Source: Stenopsyche tienmushanensis (taxonomy: Eukaryota; Arthropoda; Insecta; Trichoptera; Stenopsychidae). Taken from it: DNA of 64,000 nt. Below are positions 12,451-25,900 of the stretch, in pieces. The stretch lies in assembly GCA_008973525.1 (NCBI GenBank), contig WACJ01000356.1:124001-188000 (forward strand), in the 5' to 3' direction. Numbering within the stretch: the first letter of the stretch is position 1; the number at the start of each line of letters is the position of its first letter. The notes under the pieces were generated by a model, which was given only the letters and a program-made list of their open reading frames with translations, did no database searches and was not told the origin of the DNA. A program made the position numbers and the translations under genes.

Positions 12451-13242
12451 TCAAAGCGAGTATTCAAATTTTAGAGCGATTTTAAGTACTCGATCTAACA
12501 AATTCCGCTTGCGTTTGGGGCTTCCTTCTGTTTGGATAATCTCACCAAAGCAATCAACCTGCTGCCGAATGTACCAGGTTGTGTTGTGTTCTTCGAATTT
12601 CCGCATTCCAGCCTGTCGTGCAAACTCTGAGAAGACTTTGTAGATCCATCGAATGAACCTAAAAAAATAATTTGTGTATATTTAAACATTAAAAGATACA
12701 ATGCAGAATTCATTGAAATGTATTTGATTACTGTGGACTGGAGACACTATTGAACTGACGATCGAGACGCTTCTCGGCCGTTCTTTCTCATCGTCGCTCG
12801 TCTTAAACTCGTTCCCTATCAACACTAGAGCTGAAATAATTTCATTTCTTTGAATTGTCATCGTGTTCATATAAATATTATGCACATAATCGATTCGATA
12901 CATTAAATACCCGAACCTGCCTTCAAGTCGATCGAATCCATTTGTGAATTTTGTATCCTTTCCAATTGTTGTCGAAACTTCTTTGTAATTATTCGACGCT
13001 GATAATCAGCCTCAATCTGCTGCTTGGTGCGGGGCACTCTAAACCTGATGCAGCAGCATAAAGCTATGACTGAAATGCGAAATGTCAACCTGATAAATAT
13101 TTGTGAAAAGTCATGACAAGAGCAAAAAAAAAATTTGCGCACTCAGGCCGACCACTGCAGCTAATGTCAAAAATATGACCTGCCAAACTCGCAGATCTCC
13201 GAAGACCAGTTCTTCGAGCCAGGCAGGCTCCGCTACGTCCAT
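12451..13242 (-). CDS. TMIE: Transmembrane inner ear (TMIE)-type protein, 4 exons
   Basis: In vertebrates TMIE is part of the hair-cell mechanotransduction channel complex. Exons on the minus strand are 13242-13143, 13069-12917, 12830-12732 and 12626-12451; phases close to 175 aa. The start follows an acceptor (CAG|GCGCCGAACAAAATGG), so a non-coding exon probably lies upstream. The N-terminus MDVAEPAWLEELVFGDLRVW leads into one membrane segment (about residues 19-41, ending LIIALCCCIRF). The family signature RVPRTKQQIEADYQRR follows immediately, then a basic helix and an acidic-serine stretch (TSDDEKERPRS). For the last exon the acceptor TCTTCTCAG at 12627 gives a frame containing FARQAGMRKFEEHNTTWYIR and a KRKR basic tail. 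The upstream acceptor at 12659 would give a serine-rich frame ending at 12495. I prefer the former on composition. No signal peptide is visible. Confidence 0.75.
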
Positions 13243-14270
13243 TTTGTTCGGCGCCTGCCAAAATAGAAACGATTTATTTCAACCACCCGAAATTGTTCCA
13301 ATCAAGTTGTGTATATTTACACGTTCGCGTCGCGCTATTTATGAAATTAGACCGCATATGTAGACAGAGGGGAGTGGCGAGGCCGCACCCATTCGCAGCC
13401 ACTCCCTTATCTTCATCCCCTACGACACTTATGCGATCTGAAAAGATTTTCAGCGGAGCGCTTTGAATAAAATCAAAATTCTCAAAGATTCTCATCGACA
13501 CTGGACATAAGAAAGTTATATGCGTGCTGCTTTTTGAAACATGCAGCGAACCAATATCGTTGAAATTGGCGCTATTTGTTTGGCCATAACAACAGCAAAA
13601 GTGCGCCTTCCAAATCGACAAAATTCGCAAATGCATTAAAATTTATATTTAAAATGATGTCATGAATGTGCCTATATTCAATTATATAATATGAACATCA
13701 AATCAAATTTTCAATTTGTTTTGATGGAATAAAAAATATTGGTATAAAATATTTCGGTTTGGTAATATTAGAATATTAATATAATATTACAATGATAAAT
13801 ATAAAATTATGAATATATCATGCTGGCTAAAATATCGGAAGGAGACACATATTTTACATAGTCTTTTCTTAACAAAAAAAATTAATGCAGTCTGACATTT
13901 TTTAATAATAAGCATATATAATAACAATCATTTATGGTCATTAAAAATAGTGAATTTGAATTGCTAGTGGCTTTTAATCGTTTAGACTGTTTTAAATTGT
14001 TCAAAAATAATTATATTCAAGTGTATATTAATAAACGCACCGTATAGAATATTTGTTCAAATGAATTATATATTTTCAAAAATATTAGCTTTTGGGGCTT
14101 AATATTTATGTAATGCGTATTTGATGATCGTTTATAAAAATATGTTAAATTTTTTATTTTAAATTAAAATTAAGATAATTGTTTAAAGTATTTTTTTATA
14201 TGTATTTTATTCATTTGTGTTTGTAAATTATATCAAATTTGATGAATTTGAGGGTGAAAATAAATGGATG
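13243..14270. other. Divergent spacer, TMIE and YjbQ-family gene
   Basis: The TMIE side probably contains a non-coding first exon, because an acceptor directly precedes its ATG exon. The rest is AT-rich up to the CpG-rich block that starts near 14280. A 120-codon minus-strand frame (13636-13274) has no family similarity or splice support and is not called. Confidence 0.5.
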
Positions 14271-14279
14271 AGAAATTTG

Positions 14280-14900
14280 GGGGGTGAGCGATTCGGTCGT
14301 TGGCGGAAGTCGGGGCAGTGGGGCGGCGGGTCGCTGGTCGCGTGTAGGGCGGTTTATGGCCTCGCGCGCGTGCGGGCGGCGGTGCGGCGTTGTGCGGGGG
14401 CGGCGGCGAGCAGAGACGGCCATGCCGGCCGCGAGCGCCACGTGACCCCCCGCGCCCCGCCATGGCCTCCAACCGCGGCATCCAGATCGGCTCCGCCTGG
14501 TTTCAGCGCAAACTCAACCTGCGCCCGCAGCACCGCGGCGTGCACCTCGTCACTGAGGAGATCCTCAAGCAGATCCCGGAGCTGGCGCACTTCTCCGTCG
14601 GCCTCTGCCACATCCAGAGTGAGTCCCCGCTCCGGCCTCCGACCCGTCAGTCGACGGTCCCGACTTCGCCCCTCCGCTCTCGCCTTTACTCACGACCTCC
14701 TTTTCTCTCGCAGTAATGCACACGTCCGCCAGTCTCGCCCTCAACGAGAGCTGGGACCCGAACGTCCGAGACGACATGGAAATGATGCTCAACAAGATTG
14801 TGCCCGAAGGGCTGCCTTACCGACATTCGTGCGAAGGACCCGACGATATGGTCAGTATGCCCCCGTCTTTACCTCGACTCGTCGATTTCGATGAGAGCCC
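14280..14900. promoter_or_regulatory. CpG-rich promoter and first two exons of the YjbQ-family gene
   Basis: A GC- and CpG-dense island begins abruptly at about 14280 and covers the leader, exon 1, intron 1 and exon 2. Several long overlapping frames on both strands here, including a 225-codon one, come from the composition and are not genes. Confidence 0.6.
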
Positions 14901-17900
14901 TTCGTCGGCGACTTTCGGAAATCGCGCTAGATTCGAATCGGAATTCGTTCGTAACCTCCCAAAGAATGCTTCACTTTCAATGTCACATTTTTATATCATC
15001 ATCGACGGAAAATACACGCCTATGCTTACAAATGATAAGACTGCAATGCATGATTTTCATCAAAATCAAACCTCAAAACTCCAATGTTCCGCTGCATCGG
15101 CATTGAAACATTCGGTCTCGAACTGATATACGGTGCACTTATATTCTTATACGAGCATCCTTCGTTGATTGTGTGATAAATTGACATTAAAAACAGAAAA
15201 ACAATTAACGTTGTTAATTATAAATACTAAATGCTTAAATTTATATTGCCATTTATCATTTCGTATATACCGTAAAGAATGCCTTTTTTATCTTTTTATA
15301 TTGGCGTTATTTAATTTAAAATCAAATCTTCAGACGTTGAATGATATTTAATATATCAATTATATTTAATAATATTTTTTTTTTATAAATAAATCTTATA
15401 TTCGACGAGGTTAGTTCTTTAAGCTTTTTGATGAAGTGCTAATTCAGGTAATCGATCGTATTGTAAACTATTGCATCATTTAGCTTTGTTTCGCTCGTGA
15501 AATATTGCACTATTTAGTATTGATTTCATTAATGGACTGTAATTAATCTATTTATTAAAAGTCAATTGAATAATATAAATATATGCTTTTGATCCTTTAT
15601 AAATTTAGTCAATATTGACAAACCCGATACTGTTATTTATTATTTTGTAATTGAAATGCTGATATTTTTTCACGTTAGAGTTATCGACGAAAGATAAGGT
15701 TTAAATTGATAAACAGCTGACATGGAGTTATTAATTGTTAACGTTTTAAATTAGATTGCATCGAGTGTGTCGATATATTTATATGTGTTCAAATTTAAGC
15801 AATAAATTATAGGTTATTGTTTATTTAGTTGCACAAATTTGAATTTGTAAGTTCATCAGACGAGTCTTATGACTATGATATGTGTCCAAGCGTATGCATG
15901 TATATCACATGCTGTCCTGTGAGATCTTTTGTTAATATTGTCACCAAGATCCATTAAAATGTGAAGACATTTTTGGATTCACCAATATGTGCCCCTAGCA
16001 TAATATTAGGTATAAAAAAAATGTTTTTCTATGCTATATATTAAAATTAATAGTTGTTTTCTGGACTATCATAATGACAGTCTAATGATTGAGTGCCATT
16101 GGATTTGGGAAGGGAATGGTTTGAAATCTAGTAAAAATTCAATCCAAGTCATACTGTCAAAGTATTTTTTTAAATCTTCTATAAATTCGTAAAATAAGCA
16201 ATCATTTATAAGTGATGCCAGACTATTTACGGCTTGTTAAGATAGTACCAGACTGGTTTAAACTTGCTGTGAAGCCAACCAGAAAATTATACCACGAAAA
16301 GATAAGGAATCCTCGCCAAGATGTCTGATTGATGCATTTTTTGACGCCAAAGTGTCTTGGGGGTGCGTAAATATAGGGATGTCCGCCCCAGCACTAGCGG
16401 TCTTCAGAAGTTGGTCACCTGGTCTCGTGGGATCAACACCTCTTTGTGCACTAGATCTTCACGACTTTCATCTCGGCGGTTTTCTTCAATCCGTTCTTGT
16501 GCTTCCATTGGTATTATCGGGACTTGCCATGCAAAGACGGACTGCCTTGTGTCAGCAAAGGGTCTATGTTAAATTACGTTTATAAAAACGTCAGACCGCA
16601 TATCTCGTTCAGGATTGTCACAACACAATAAATATTTTTTATTAATGTTGTATAATTTCCATTAAAATTGATTGTTTATTTAGGGTTGTCTCAATTCACT
16701 AATAATACTAATAAGAGCAACGTTTTTACAAGGTATTCAGACCAATACATCCCAAAATAGATTTAGTTACATTGCAAAGATCATTCAATGGGATCATGCA
16801 AAAATATAGCGACTCACCGGTGAGTCGCTGCCGGTTATACAATTAAAAGCATTAATGAAAATTATCAAAGATCTAGACAATATTGATATCATCTCTGTAT
16901 TGATTGTTTATACTGCAGAATCTGATGATATAAACAAGGACGTGTTATTTATAATCTTAGCTGTTTACTGCATATTGAATGTTTTCGTTTAACACTATTC
17001 TGATAACATTTATACTGATTCCGATATAACCTATCGGAGTTCAAGTTTGGAATGATTATATGCTAATTTGATTATTTTAATTGTTTATCATTGCAATAAA
17101 GCCTGGTTATGCTTTATATCAATTTTTGCGACATATGCGAGTCTTTTATTTCGCTCTCATAACACCTTGCGTACGGGTAAACCTCATTCTGTATATTGTG
17201 AAGGCGCTCAATTTGATAAAAATTTCAACAAATCCTCTTTTACCTTTCCTTTACTATGATGTATTTACTACACTGAGCCGGGTATACTATCACAACGGTA
17301 ATGTTTATGTACCCGTATGTAATGTGTTACGATTACAAATGTTTGGAATTAAATGACTCGCATATGAATCGCCAATTGCAAAAGATTTAAGTTAAATGAT
17401 AATTAACAAGAGGTGATTCAAGCAATATGTTATTATCGTCGGATTTCAACAATGAATATTGAATTGTTAGTGTATATATTTCCGATTCATTTGTGTCGTT
17501 AGTAATATTACGATTATAAGATATTTTGCTCAATTTTTCCATCATATTTCATCGATACATATTTAAATTTGCCATAACATAATACAAAGTTTAATTTTTG
17601 TGCTGTTGTCTACTTTTTTAAAATTGATTTCTTTGATTTTTATTTACTTCAAATTATGATTGTTCCAACAACAACAAAAATACTTGAAAATATAATGTTT
17701 TTATCATTTTTTAAGCATGCAGATAATCCCAGATATTGGTTTGTATCGCCTTTTAACCTAAAAAGATATTTTCTTGTGTGTATTTGAAATTTAATTTTAT
17801 ATCATTTACTGTTTATAAATTCCAGTTTTTAACATTTTGTACTTAAAGGTAAGGATACACTGTGTTGCGAAGGTAACATGGTCTTCAAAATTTCTTCACT

Positions 17901-18325
17901 TTATGTTGAACCAAGAAATGTTTTTTACAAAATCATATTCGTATTATTTTTTTATCGGATTTATTAATATTTTTCACATCAATGCTCCAATTTGTCAATT
18001 TGTAAAAATGATTTAAGTGTTTGAAATTAGATGAATTAAGTTATTATAATGCTTGTAAATTATTAGCCACGTAATGCGAACGTATTAATTAATATTGTTT
18101 TATGACTTTATTTTGCAGCCGGCACATGTGAAGGCGTGTTTTTTGGGATCCTCTCTGAGTATTCCCATAACGGAAGGAAAACTGAATCTGGGCACATGGC
18201 AGGGTGTGTGGTTATGTGAGCACCGCAATCATGCCGGTTCGCGTAAAGTGGTGGTCACTTTATCGGGATGCCCACGCGACTCGCCCCTGTCTCCCGTGTC
18301 CCCTTTAGCATCATGTTCCAGTTAG
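14462..18325 (+). CDS. YjbQ/UPF0047 family protein, 3 exons
   Basis: Members of this family are small beta-barrel proteins. Bacterial YjbQ has been linked to secondary thiamine-phosphate synthase activity; the role in animals is not established. Exons are 14462-14618, 14714-14850 and 18119-18325, closing to 166 aa. The start codon lies in GCCATGG. Family blocks are GSAWFQRKLNLRPQHRGVHL, HFSVGLCHIQ, IMHTSASLALNESWDPNVRD (about residues 53-72, carrying the conserved His-Thr-Ser-Ala), YRHSCEGPDDM, PAHVKACFLGSS, IPITEGKLNLGTWQGVWL and RKVVVTLSG. The last 20-odd residues (CPRDSPLSPVSPLASCSS) extend past the usual family end near 140 aa. Reading through either donor gives early stops, which supports the splice model. 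Intron 2 spans 14851-18118. Confidence 0.93.
14851..18118. other. Intron 2 of the YjbQ-family gene
   Basis: About 3.3 kb of AT-rich sequence. It contains a perfect 20-bp palindrome at 16809-16828 within a short repeat also seen near 24680-24795. No alternative exon was recognised. Confidence 0.6.
16735..16830. repeat. Short dispersed repeat ending in a perfect palindrome
   Basis: The stretch CAATACATCCCAAAATAGAT and TTGCAAAGAT resembles 24690-24735 (GATACATTCCAAAATCGATT, CAGCAAAGAT). It ends with the perfect self-complementary 20-mer GCGACTCACCGGTGAGTCGC at 16809-16828; one arm, GTGAGTCGC, also occurs at 24789-24797. It is probably a terminus or hairpin of an old element. Confidence 0.5.
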
Positions 18326-21300
18326 GAACGGCCGGGGGGCAGCCATACCCCCCACACGCCGCACTCTCGGTCCTCCTCCAAGGCCACGCGGAGATAAGCA
18401 GGCGGAGACGCACCGACCTCATTCACTTGCAGTGCTTCATGCGGAGGCGGAGACCCATGAAAGTCGCACTGTATCATTCCAGCCACTCTATGTAAGGTTA
18501 CCTCGGAGCTTACGGGACACGCAGAACTTTATGTTGCGCGCTCTCGCCCGACTCGTCCGTCTTAATAATAAATTGACCCAAATGTTTATATCTTTCCGCA
18601 TAGGTGTTAACTGACTCTTAGATTTAAACGATTTTGTTAATGTGAAGAATGCTCGAGTGACTACATTTCTACATTTTTGAAGAAGACCGCTCCTTTATTC
18701 TAGTGGATGTGCTTTTTCCGGAATAGAATATAATAGAGTGGAATTGAAGTAGGGGATTTTAGGATTGGCAACATGCGTTTTGCTAGAAACTGTAGTGACC
18801 CTGCACTCCGACTGTTGTTTTGATTTTCTCACGTGTACATCGACCGAATACTTGAATAAATCTACTCTATTCTCGACACGACAATATGTAAATAAGATTA
18901 TAAAGTTATCCGAATATTTGATATTGTGCACCCATTGGTGACTATAAATGGATTATGTAAATAGGAATATGTGCGACAAGATTTTAAAGAAAGTTATTGT
19001 TCCAGTAATGCGACTTGACAATATGTAAATAGATCATGACAGCTAAATTATTGAATTTTTGTTTTTTAGAGTGAATAGTTACTTATTGTTATATTACAAG
19101 GGAAGCATTTTTACAATTGACATTTTGTTAAAACATAAAAGCTTACGATAGATGCCTTGTGGTGACTCTGTCAGCACTGCTTACTCTTACGCTGGAATAC
19201 AATTTTAATTAAACTTATTTGTAAATATTGTCAAGATTCTGTCGGATTCATACTGCCTTCTATATGTATACTTAGTATAATTTTTGTCTAACGATTCTTT
19301 GCATTTCGAAGGCTAAGGAATAGAAACACATATAAGATTCTTTTAATGCTAAATACAGCGCACACCTAATAGAGTGACAAACGGAGATTTTTCAAATTTT
19401 AATCTAAATATTGAATATGATGGTCTTTAGACAGGATCGTGTTTTAATATTTCAATAAATTTTTACATTTCGTCTATAAGATGTAATTTTATATTAAAAA
19501 AAAATCTTTTTAGAATTCCAATATTGAAATTGAGATCGGATGTCTTTGGTTGAAGGCACGCTTTTGAATCAAAGCCCTTTGCAATTTCGAATAACGTAGT
19601 CAAAAAAAATAAAAATAGATATTACGAAAGGGAGCCGGGATCAAGGATGCTGGAATAGTTATCGTACGTCATGCGTTGCATATATTTCGACGTAAAAATA
19701 CAAATATGTGATTTCCGCCGATTGTATAATTTTACGAAATTATGTATTTATAAATGTAAAAATGAAATGTTTCGATGGTGACAATGCATTTGCGCGCGTG
19801 TATTATTAATGTACGCGCGCGGATAAATTTGTGCGATTAATCCCTCGGCATTTTTTTATTTAAACGCTGAATACACGGGGAAAGTTTCATTTTTTCATTA
19901 TTATGGATATAAATTGTGTTCATATTGTATAAACGTTATTTGTTTTTTATATATCATGTTTGAATGTTACCGACGAGGGAGTAGTCGTTCCGCTTGTACG
20001 TCTTGAGTTGTGTGATTTTAATTTATATAATGTGTATATATATATATATATATGATTGATAAATGATTGTTACATTACATGTATAAATGATTTATAACTT
20101 TTTTAATGTAATAGTGTAATAATGTTGATAGTTGTTTAGTCTTCCTCAATGTTTATTTTCGAATTGTACGTACGTGTTTTTTTTTTTTTTAATTTAAATT
20201 GTTGATAAATTGAAAGAATTTATGTTCTCGATATAAATATACATTTATACGTCAGAATTTAGATGATATATATATATACGCCCCCCCCGCATCCGTACAT
20301 TTTTAAAACGTATCACAGTTCGCCCGCGTTGAAATGGTGATGGATTCTCTCTGTATGTTTGTAATTTAATAATGCATGAAAATCAATTGTGAGTATACGT
20401 CTTATAGCAATTTGATTAGTTAGACTCGCTTTGATATTTTTATATACTTGTATAATTTCCAGCACCAATTTGAATATATACTGACGTAATGAATAAATAT
20501 CGAATAACATTTCGCTACAATGTTAATTAAGACTGCTACGTTACATTCTGTGAGCGGGGTGAAGTGTGAATTTAATATGTTTTTATGAATTCAAAATACA
20601 GATGGTCCGGTTGTTGATTTGTTTATTTTTTCCCATCGAAGATTTATATAACGTGTTAAGCAGACAGTAGCTTATGACAATATGTGCATTTTGGTTATCG
20701 GATAATCGATGGAGATGAATTAATTGTATGTAAATATGTAAATGCAGATCATATGTGTAAATATAAAAATGCATCATGTGTTCAATGAGTACATGTGTAT
20801 AAAATAATGACAATTTACTGAACTTACATAAGTAGTTTAATTATGTATGTTGTAATTTGCAAGATTTCGAATGACGATTTTATTGTAATGTGCTTTTCTT
20901 TCATTTTGTTTCGTCACATATCAAGTCACTTTGTTTTTTAATAACTCACTTAGGCTTGCCCCACCGTCGTCGTCGTCGTCGCTGTAAACCTTATTAAAAG
21001 AGTTTCGATTGAAAGTTGGAGGTGGTGATTCATTGTTTTTATAAGATTTTTATCAAATAAATTAGACACAGCAATATATATGCAACTTTCACAGTTTTTA
21101 AGATAGGCTATTGTAAAGATATATAAGGATAGTGGTGATGAATTCACGGTGTTGAATATGTTATATTTTTGTTTGAGAATTTTTATTAGAAATTAACATA
21201 TTTCACTGTTTTTGAAAGCACCACATATGTGTTCTTAATCGGGTGGTTTCATCTATTCTGGCACAATTTTTTCATTAATCTTTTTTCTTCGTTTCGTCGA

Positions 21301-22957
21301 CGCGTTGAAACAAAGACGTTTAAGCTGTAGATTTATATTTTCCAAATGATCCGTGTACTTTCTCGATTAAAAATTAAAACGATGCACTACTAAGCAATTG
21401 ATTAATCGCTTGGGTTGTTTTTTAAACGATTTTAAAAAGGGTCATATCTCCAACTCCTGGTAATTTTTTGTCATTTTAAGTCCTAAGCTCAATGTTAAGA
21501 CAAACGCAAGATCGACCTGTAATATGCATTTATAACGTACTAGATATTTTGTACTTGAAATTTACTTTTAAAGTAAAAACCGATGATAATCGGTGTATTT
21601 TCATCACGATTATTTGCTGATAGATTTCGCTTGAATGTCGTAATAACGCCATCAACTCGTACTAAATTTTTATAAAAATTATGTGCTTGTATGATTTGTT
21701 TTCAATCAATGTATGCATTATTAAGATGTTGAGGAGTCGACGGATGTCGTGTATCGCTTTTGCGCATAGTTGGATTATCGATGCATTTAAGTGAACATCA
21801 ACGTCTCTTTAAGACTGTCTGTTTTTGATTTGTTTCTTCGTTTCCGAGTGGGATATAGGTCCAGATAATTATATAAAAAAAACTTTTGTAGATACTATTT
21901 TACGATATAATGCAATGTGCATGGTTGTGAACGGCAGAACAACCAATATAATTTAGACTCTACGGAGTCTACCATATGTACATACTAAGTACATCCGATA
22001 CAAAATGGGTATTTAATAATTATAAAAATAAATAAAAACCAAACCAGAGAATAAATTTAATTTATTTTTATTTTTCTAAATAGTAAATTGTACAGTGCAT
22101 ATTACATTCCTAGATATATAATGTTTCCAGTGTGGTTGCCCAATGATTTAATTGACTTATCGTTTATTTATCGATCTTTTTGTTTTATTGATTAATATGT
22201 AATTCTCGTTATTGTTGAGCGTTGTTTGTACACGTTTAAAGTGTGACGTGTCCTCATTTTTTGTGAAACATGAAAAATATAATGGTCATCAGTACACTGT
22301 ACCATAAATGAAATGCATTTACATTATTATAAATATATGCATATAGATCCACTATTATAAAACCTAAATTAAATATTTGCAAAAATCTAATAAAATATGT
22401 TTTGTTCTCATATCCTATTATTTTCATTACATTTCCCGAAATCACATTTTTGTTTGATCCTCTCCAAATATGCAAATGCGTATTGTTTCGTTACGTGATA
22501 TTTAGATTGATAATTTTAATTGCGGCGAAGTTAAAAATTTATATTAAATGGACATTATGTGAGAAGTTTTTATAAAACTGATGCATATGTAATACTTGTA
22601 GAGAAGCAGGTATCGACTTATTTTGCATAGTTTTTTAGTATTGTATGTATTGCTAAACGTATTTATAAAATTTTAAGTAAACGGGCCATTGCAGTAAAAT
22701 TTTGTATATCTTAATAAATTTTAATGCAATTTCAAAATATCTATATAATAAAGATTTTTAGCAAACGTATGGAATTAAATTTTTTTAAATGTATGAATAT
22801 TTTATATAATTGTAAAACTTGATGAACTGTTGACTAGTGCATTATTTTATCAGCTAAGAAATGAAGTAAAAATGTTTTTTATTAATACTATTGATGCATT
22901 AAATTTTTGTATGCTTCGTGTTGCAAACTTTTTTCTATTCATCTCTACTGTAATATT
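18326..22957. other. Convergent spacer, YjbQ-family gene and coiled-coil gene
   Basis: AT-rich sequence that must contain both 3'UTRs. A possible polyadenylation hexamer, AATAAA, lies at about 18565. A (TA)n run sits near 20036-20052, an eight-C run at 20281-20288 and a (CGT)n stretch at about 20968-20981. No exon was recognised. Confidence 0.5.
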
Positions 22958-25900
22958 CTAGCCTGTGGTTTCTAATTCCGACGACGATATATAATGTGGT
23001 CCCGGACCGACGTCTGCAATAAAAAAATGCATTTTAAAAAGGTACCAGAGAAGTTTGTCATTTAAAATGGAAAATATAAATGTAATTCACAAATTTGTCA
23101 AAAAAGTAAAATTAATCATATGGATATAATTGTTAGTGCATCTTTTTGGGTAGCCCCTTTAGTTGGCCGCCATTTTCGAAAGTCCTCACTCCAATTTCCC
23201 AGGCCTAAACGTGTGGCGTTTTTATTGATCTGATCAGCTCAGAGTAATCAAGGTCTTCCAATGGGTCTACTACCAAAATGATTCGAGGGACTTTATTAAT
23301 CAGCGTCACTGGTGACGGCAGGTTCTGACGAAGTTTGTTATTGACGCCTCGCAGTAAATGTCCTTCAGAGCTAGAGGTCTCGTCCCGGAGGGATTATTAA
23401 TGTTTTATAAATTTTAATCTTTGTTCTCGCCGATAGTGATTTATTCCCCAATATGTTTTTCAGGCCATGGTAGCACCGATTATCGTGTTGAATCCTGTAG
23501 GTTATATCGGTTTTCATTGAGTTCTCCGTGATCCACGGTATTTGAACTCTTGGATTCTGTCAATATTTTCACTGTTGATACTCACGGACGTGTAACCCCC
23601 AGCAGCTCCGTCTATAGACATAAGTGCCGCTAAAGTCTCTGATCTCGATTTAGCCACGACGTTGATGTCGTCAGCAAAGGCATAATGCATTGCATTATCC
23701 TTCCATGCGTGTCCCGATCTGCCAGCCTCCCTCATAATTGCCTCCAACGCAATAATAAAAAATAATGGGGAGAAGGCATCTCCCGTCTGACTCCCGTCGT
23801 CACCTCGAAATGCTCCGACAAGGCACTGTTGGAGCGTACTATACTAACAGATCCGGACACATCCTTGACAGCTTACTCTTGATTCCCATCTTCAACATGG
23901 TCCTCCAAAGTTTTCCTGGTTGACGCTGTTGTATGTCTTGAAAAATTCTATAAATACATGGTGGAAATCAACACTGTATTCCCACAGTCCACCGTAGAAG
24001 TTCTTCAACGATGGGAGACAGCCGTCCGATCAGAGTTCTATCAAATAATTTATATCCAATATTCAGAAGGGATATGCCCCTGTAGTTTGGAGCACAGAGA
24101 CCTATTCCTCTTCTTATGGATGGGGTCTATTACGTCAGAAGGCACAACCTCGCTCTTCCATATTGACAGAACTAGCCCATATAATCTCTTGAGTAGAGGT
24201 TGTCCTCCCCATTTCAAGAACTCTGCCGGGACGCCATCCACCTCCCAGAGATCACACAAATAGGTCTCAAACTTAATTAGAGGCGGGAGTAGTAGTTTCA
24301 ATATTATTTATCAATGCCTCAGGTTGTTCCTCCAGGTTCACCGGCGCGCCACCGAGATGGCTTTTGAAATACCTTCTCCAGCACCCGAGAACATCCTGTA
24401 TCCCGACCAGTAAAGCTCCGTTCTCGTCCCTCACCATGTTCGAATCTCCTCGCATGGATGTATGCATCAATGTTAGTGTTTCGATTTTTTAAATCAATGG
24501 GTTTGACGTAAACCATTCAGGGAATTTGTGGATTCGTACTCCAAATTTTTTATTATTTAATCTTGATGCTGCATTCCTTTTTATACAAGTGACAATCCGA
24601 TGATTAATCGAGAGCTTAATACAAATTACAAAAACTTTTTTCTACCCTGACCGAGTACAAAATATACAATTACAAGGCTTTAACAACCGATACATTCCAA
24701 AATCGATTCGGTTACGCACGCAGCAAAGATAATTTAATGACTTCGTTTGATTTAATTTAAAAATAAAACGGAAACACCAAGATCATTAGTGAGTCGCGTT
24801 AAGTGATAAATAAGCATTTTTACCTTTGAGTTTTGATTGAACGTGGAGGAAACTAGTTTTAATATCGTCCAGCGCTTTTCCGAGGCCCGTCTTTATTTGG
24901 TTGAATTCCTGCGTCACCGACGACAATCGACCGAGTAGATAATTTAAATTTTCGTCGACTTTTAACATATTGGCTGTTATTTTTCCGACCTGCAATACGA
25001 ATTTAGTATTAATTTATTATTTAATGGATATTGACAATCAAGCTAGTACGCTTACTTTTCCTCCCATGCTGTCCATTGTTGTCATCGTGTCGTTGACGTA
25101 TTTATCAGCTTCAGTCTGTAATCCATTAACGGAATGATATAATATAATAGTCGTCGTTTACGTTCCTTTAAAAATAGAAGCTACGCGTTACCTGCATTTT
25201 ACCCAGCGCCGTATTACTTGCCATCAATTGTTGATTCATGATTCCGATCTGTCTCCAAACCTTCGACATGTCTTGCTCTATCTTTTTGCTGAAGTTTGCC
25301 AACGAACCCGTTTCATTATTCATCAGCGATGTTTCGATGCCGTCGAATCTATAATTATTCATTATCGACTATCGAAGTTGAATAGCGTAAATGCATCGAT
25401 CGCAAATGCACAAAGATGGACGTTATCAAGTAAATATTTGCTAAATTAAAATTATATTCACCTTCCGTTTATAGTGCCGTTGAACTCTTTGCTCTGCGAT
25501 TTAATCGCCTCGCCCACTTCTAATAATATCTGATGTATTCCGTATTCGATCCTCCGCTTGATGTCCATGACGTTGTCTCCCGTTTGTATCATAACGCTTT
25601 CCACTTTCGATAGAGATTTTATCTGGATGGATCATAAATTGCGCGTTAAATAGGATCGCAGTAAAAATGTACACACGTTTAAAATACCTCTTGTAATAGT
25701 TTTTCATAGCTCTTCGCTATATCCAAGTATAATTTTCCGGTCATGTCTCCGGCTTCCGTTATGCTCTTCATTAAATCTTCTTGCGTTTCATTCGCTTTCA
25801 TTTTCATTTCTGTCAGCTCGCTGGATAGTTTTGCGACTCCTGAAATAGACGCGTGTATAAATATTAATTTAATTTATGCGATAGGAAAACTTGTTTTGAT

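Noticed and set aside
13274..13636. 120-codon minus-strand frame upstream of TMIE
   Set aside because: No family similarity, no splice sites that join it in phase to TMIE, and the TMIE ATG is preceded by its own acceptor.
14217..14894. 225-codon open frame across the YjbQ promoter and exons
   Set aside because: It lies in the CpG island, overlaps the spliced YjbQ exons in another frame and is dominated by Arg, Ser and Ala; a composition artefact.
20036..20052. TA dinucleotide run as a promoter TATA region
   Set aside because: A simple repeat in a convergent spacer, with no start codon or exon downstream.
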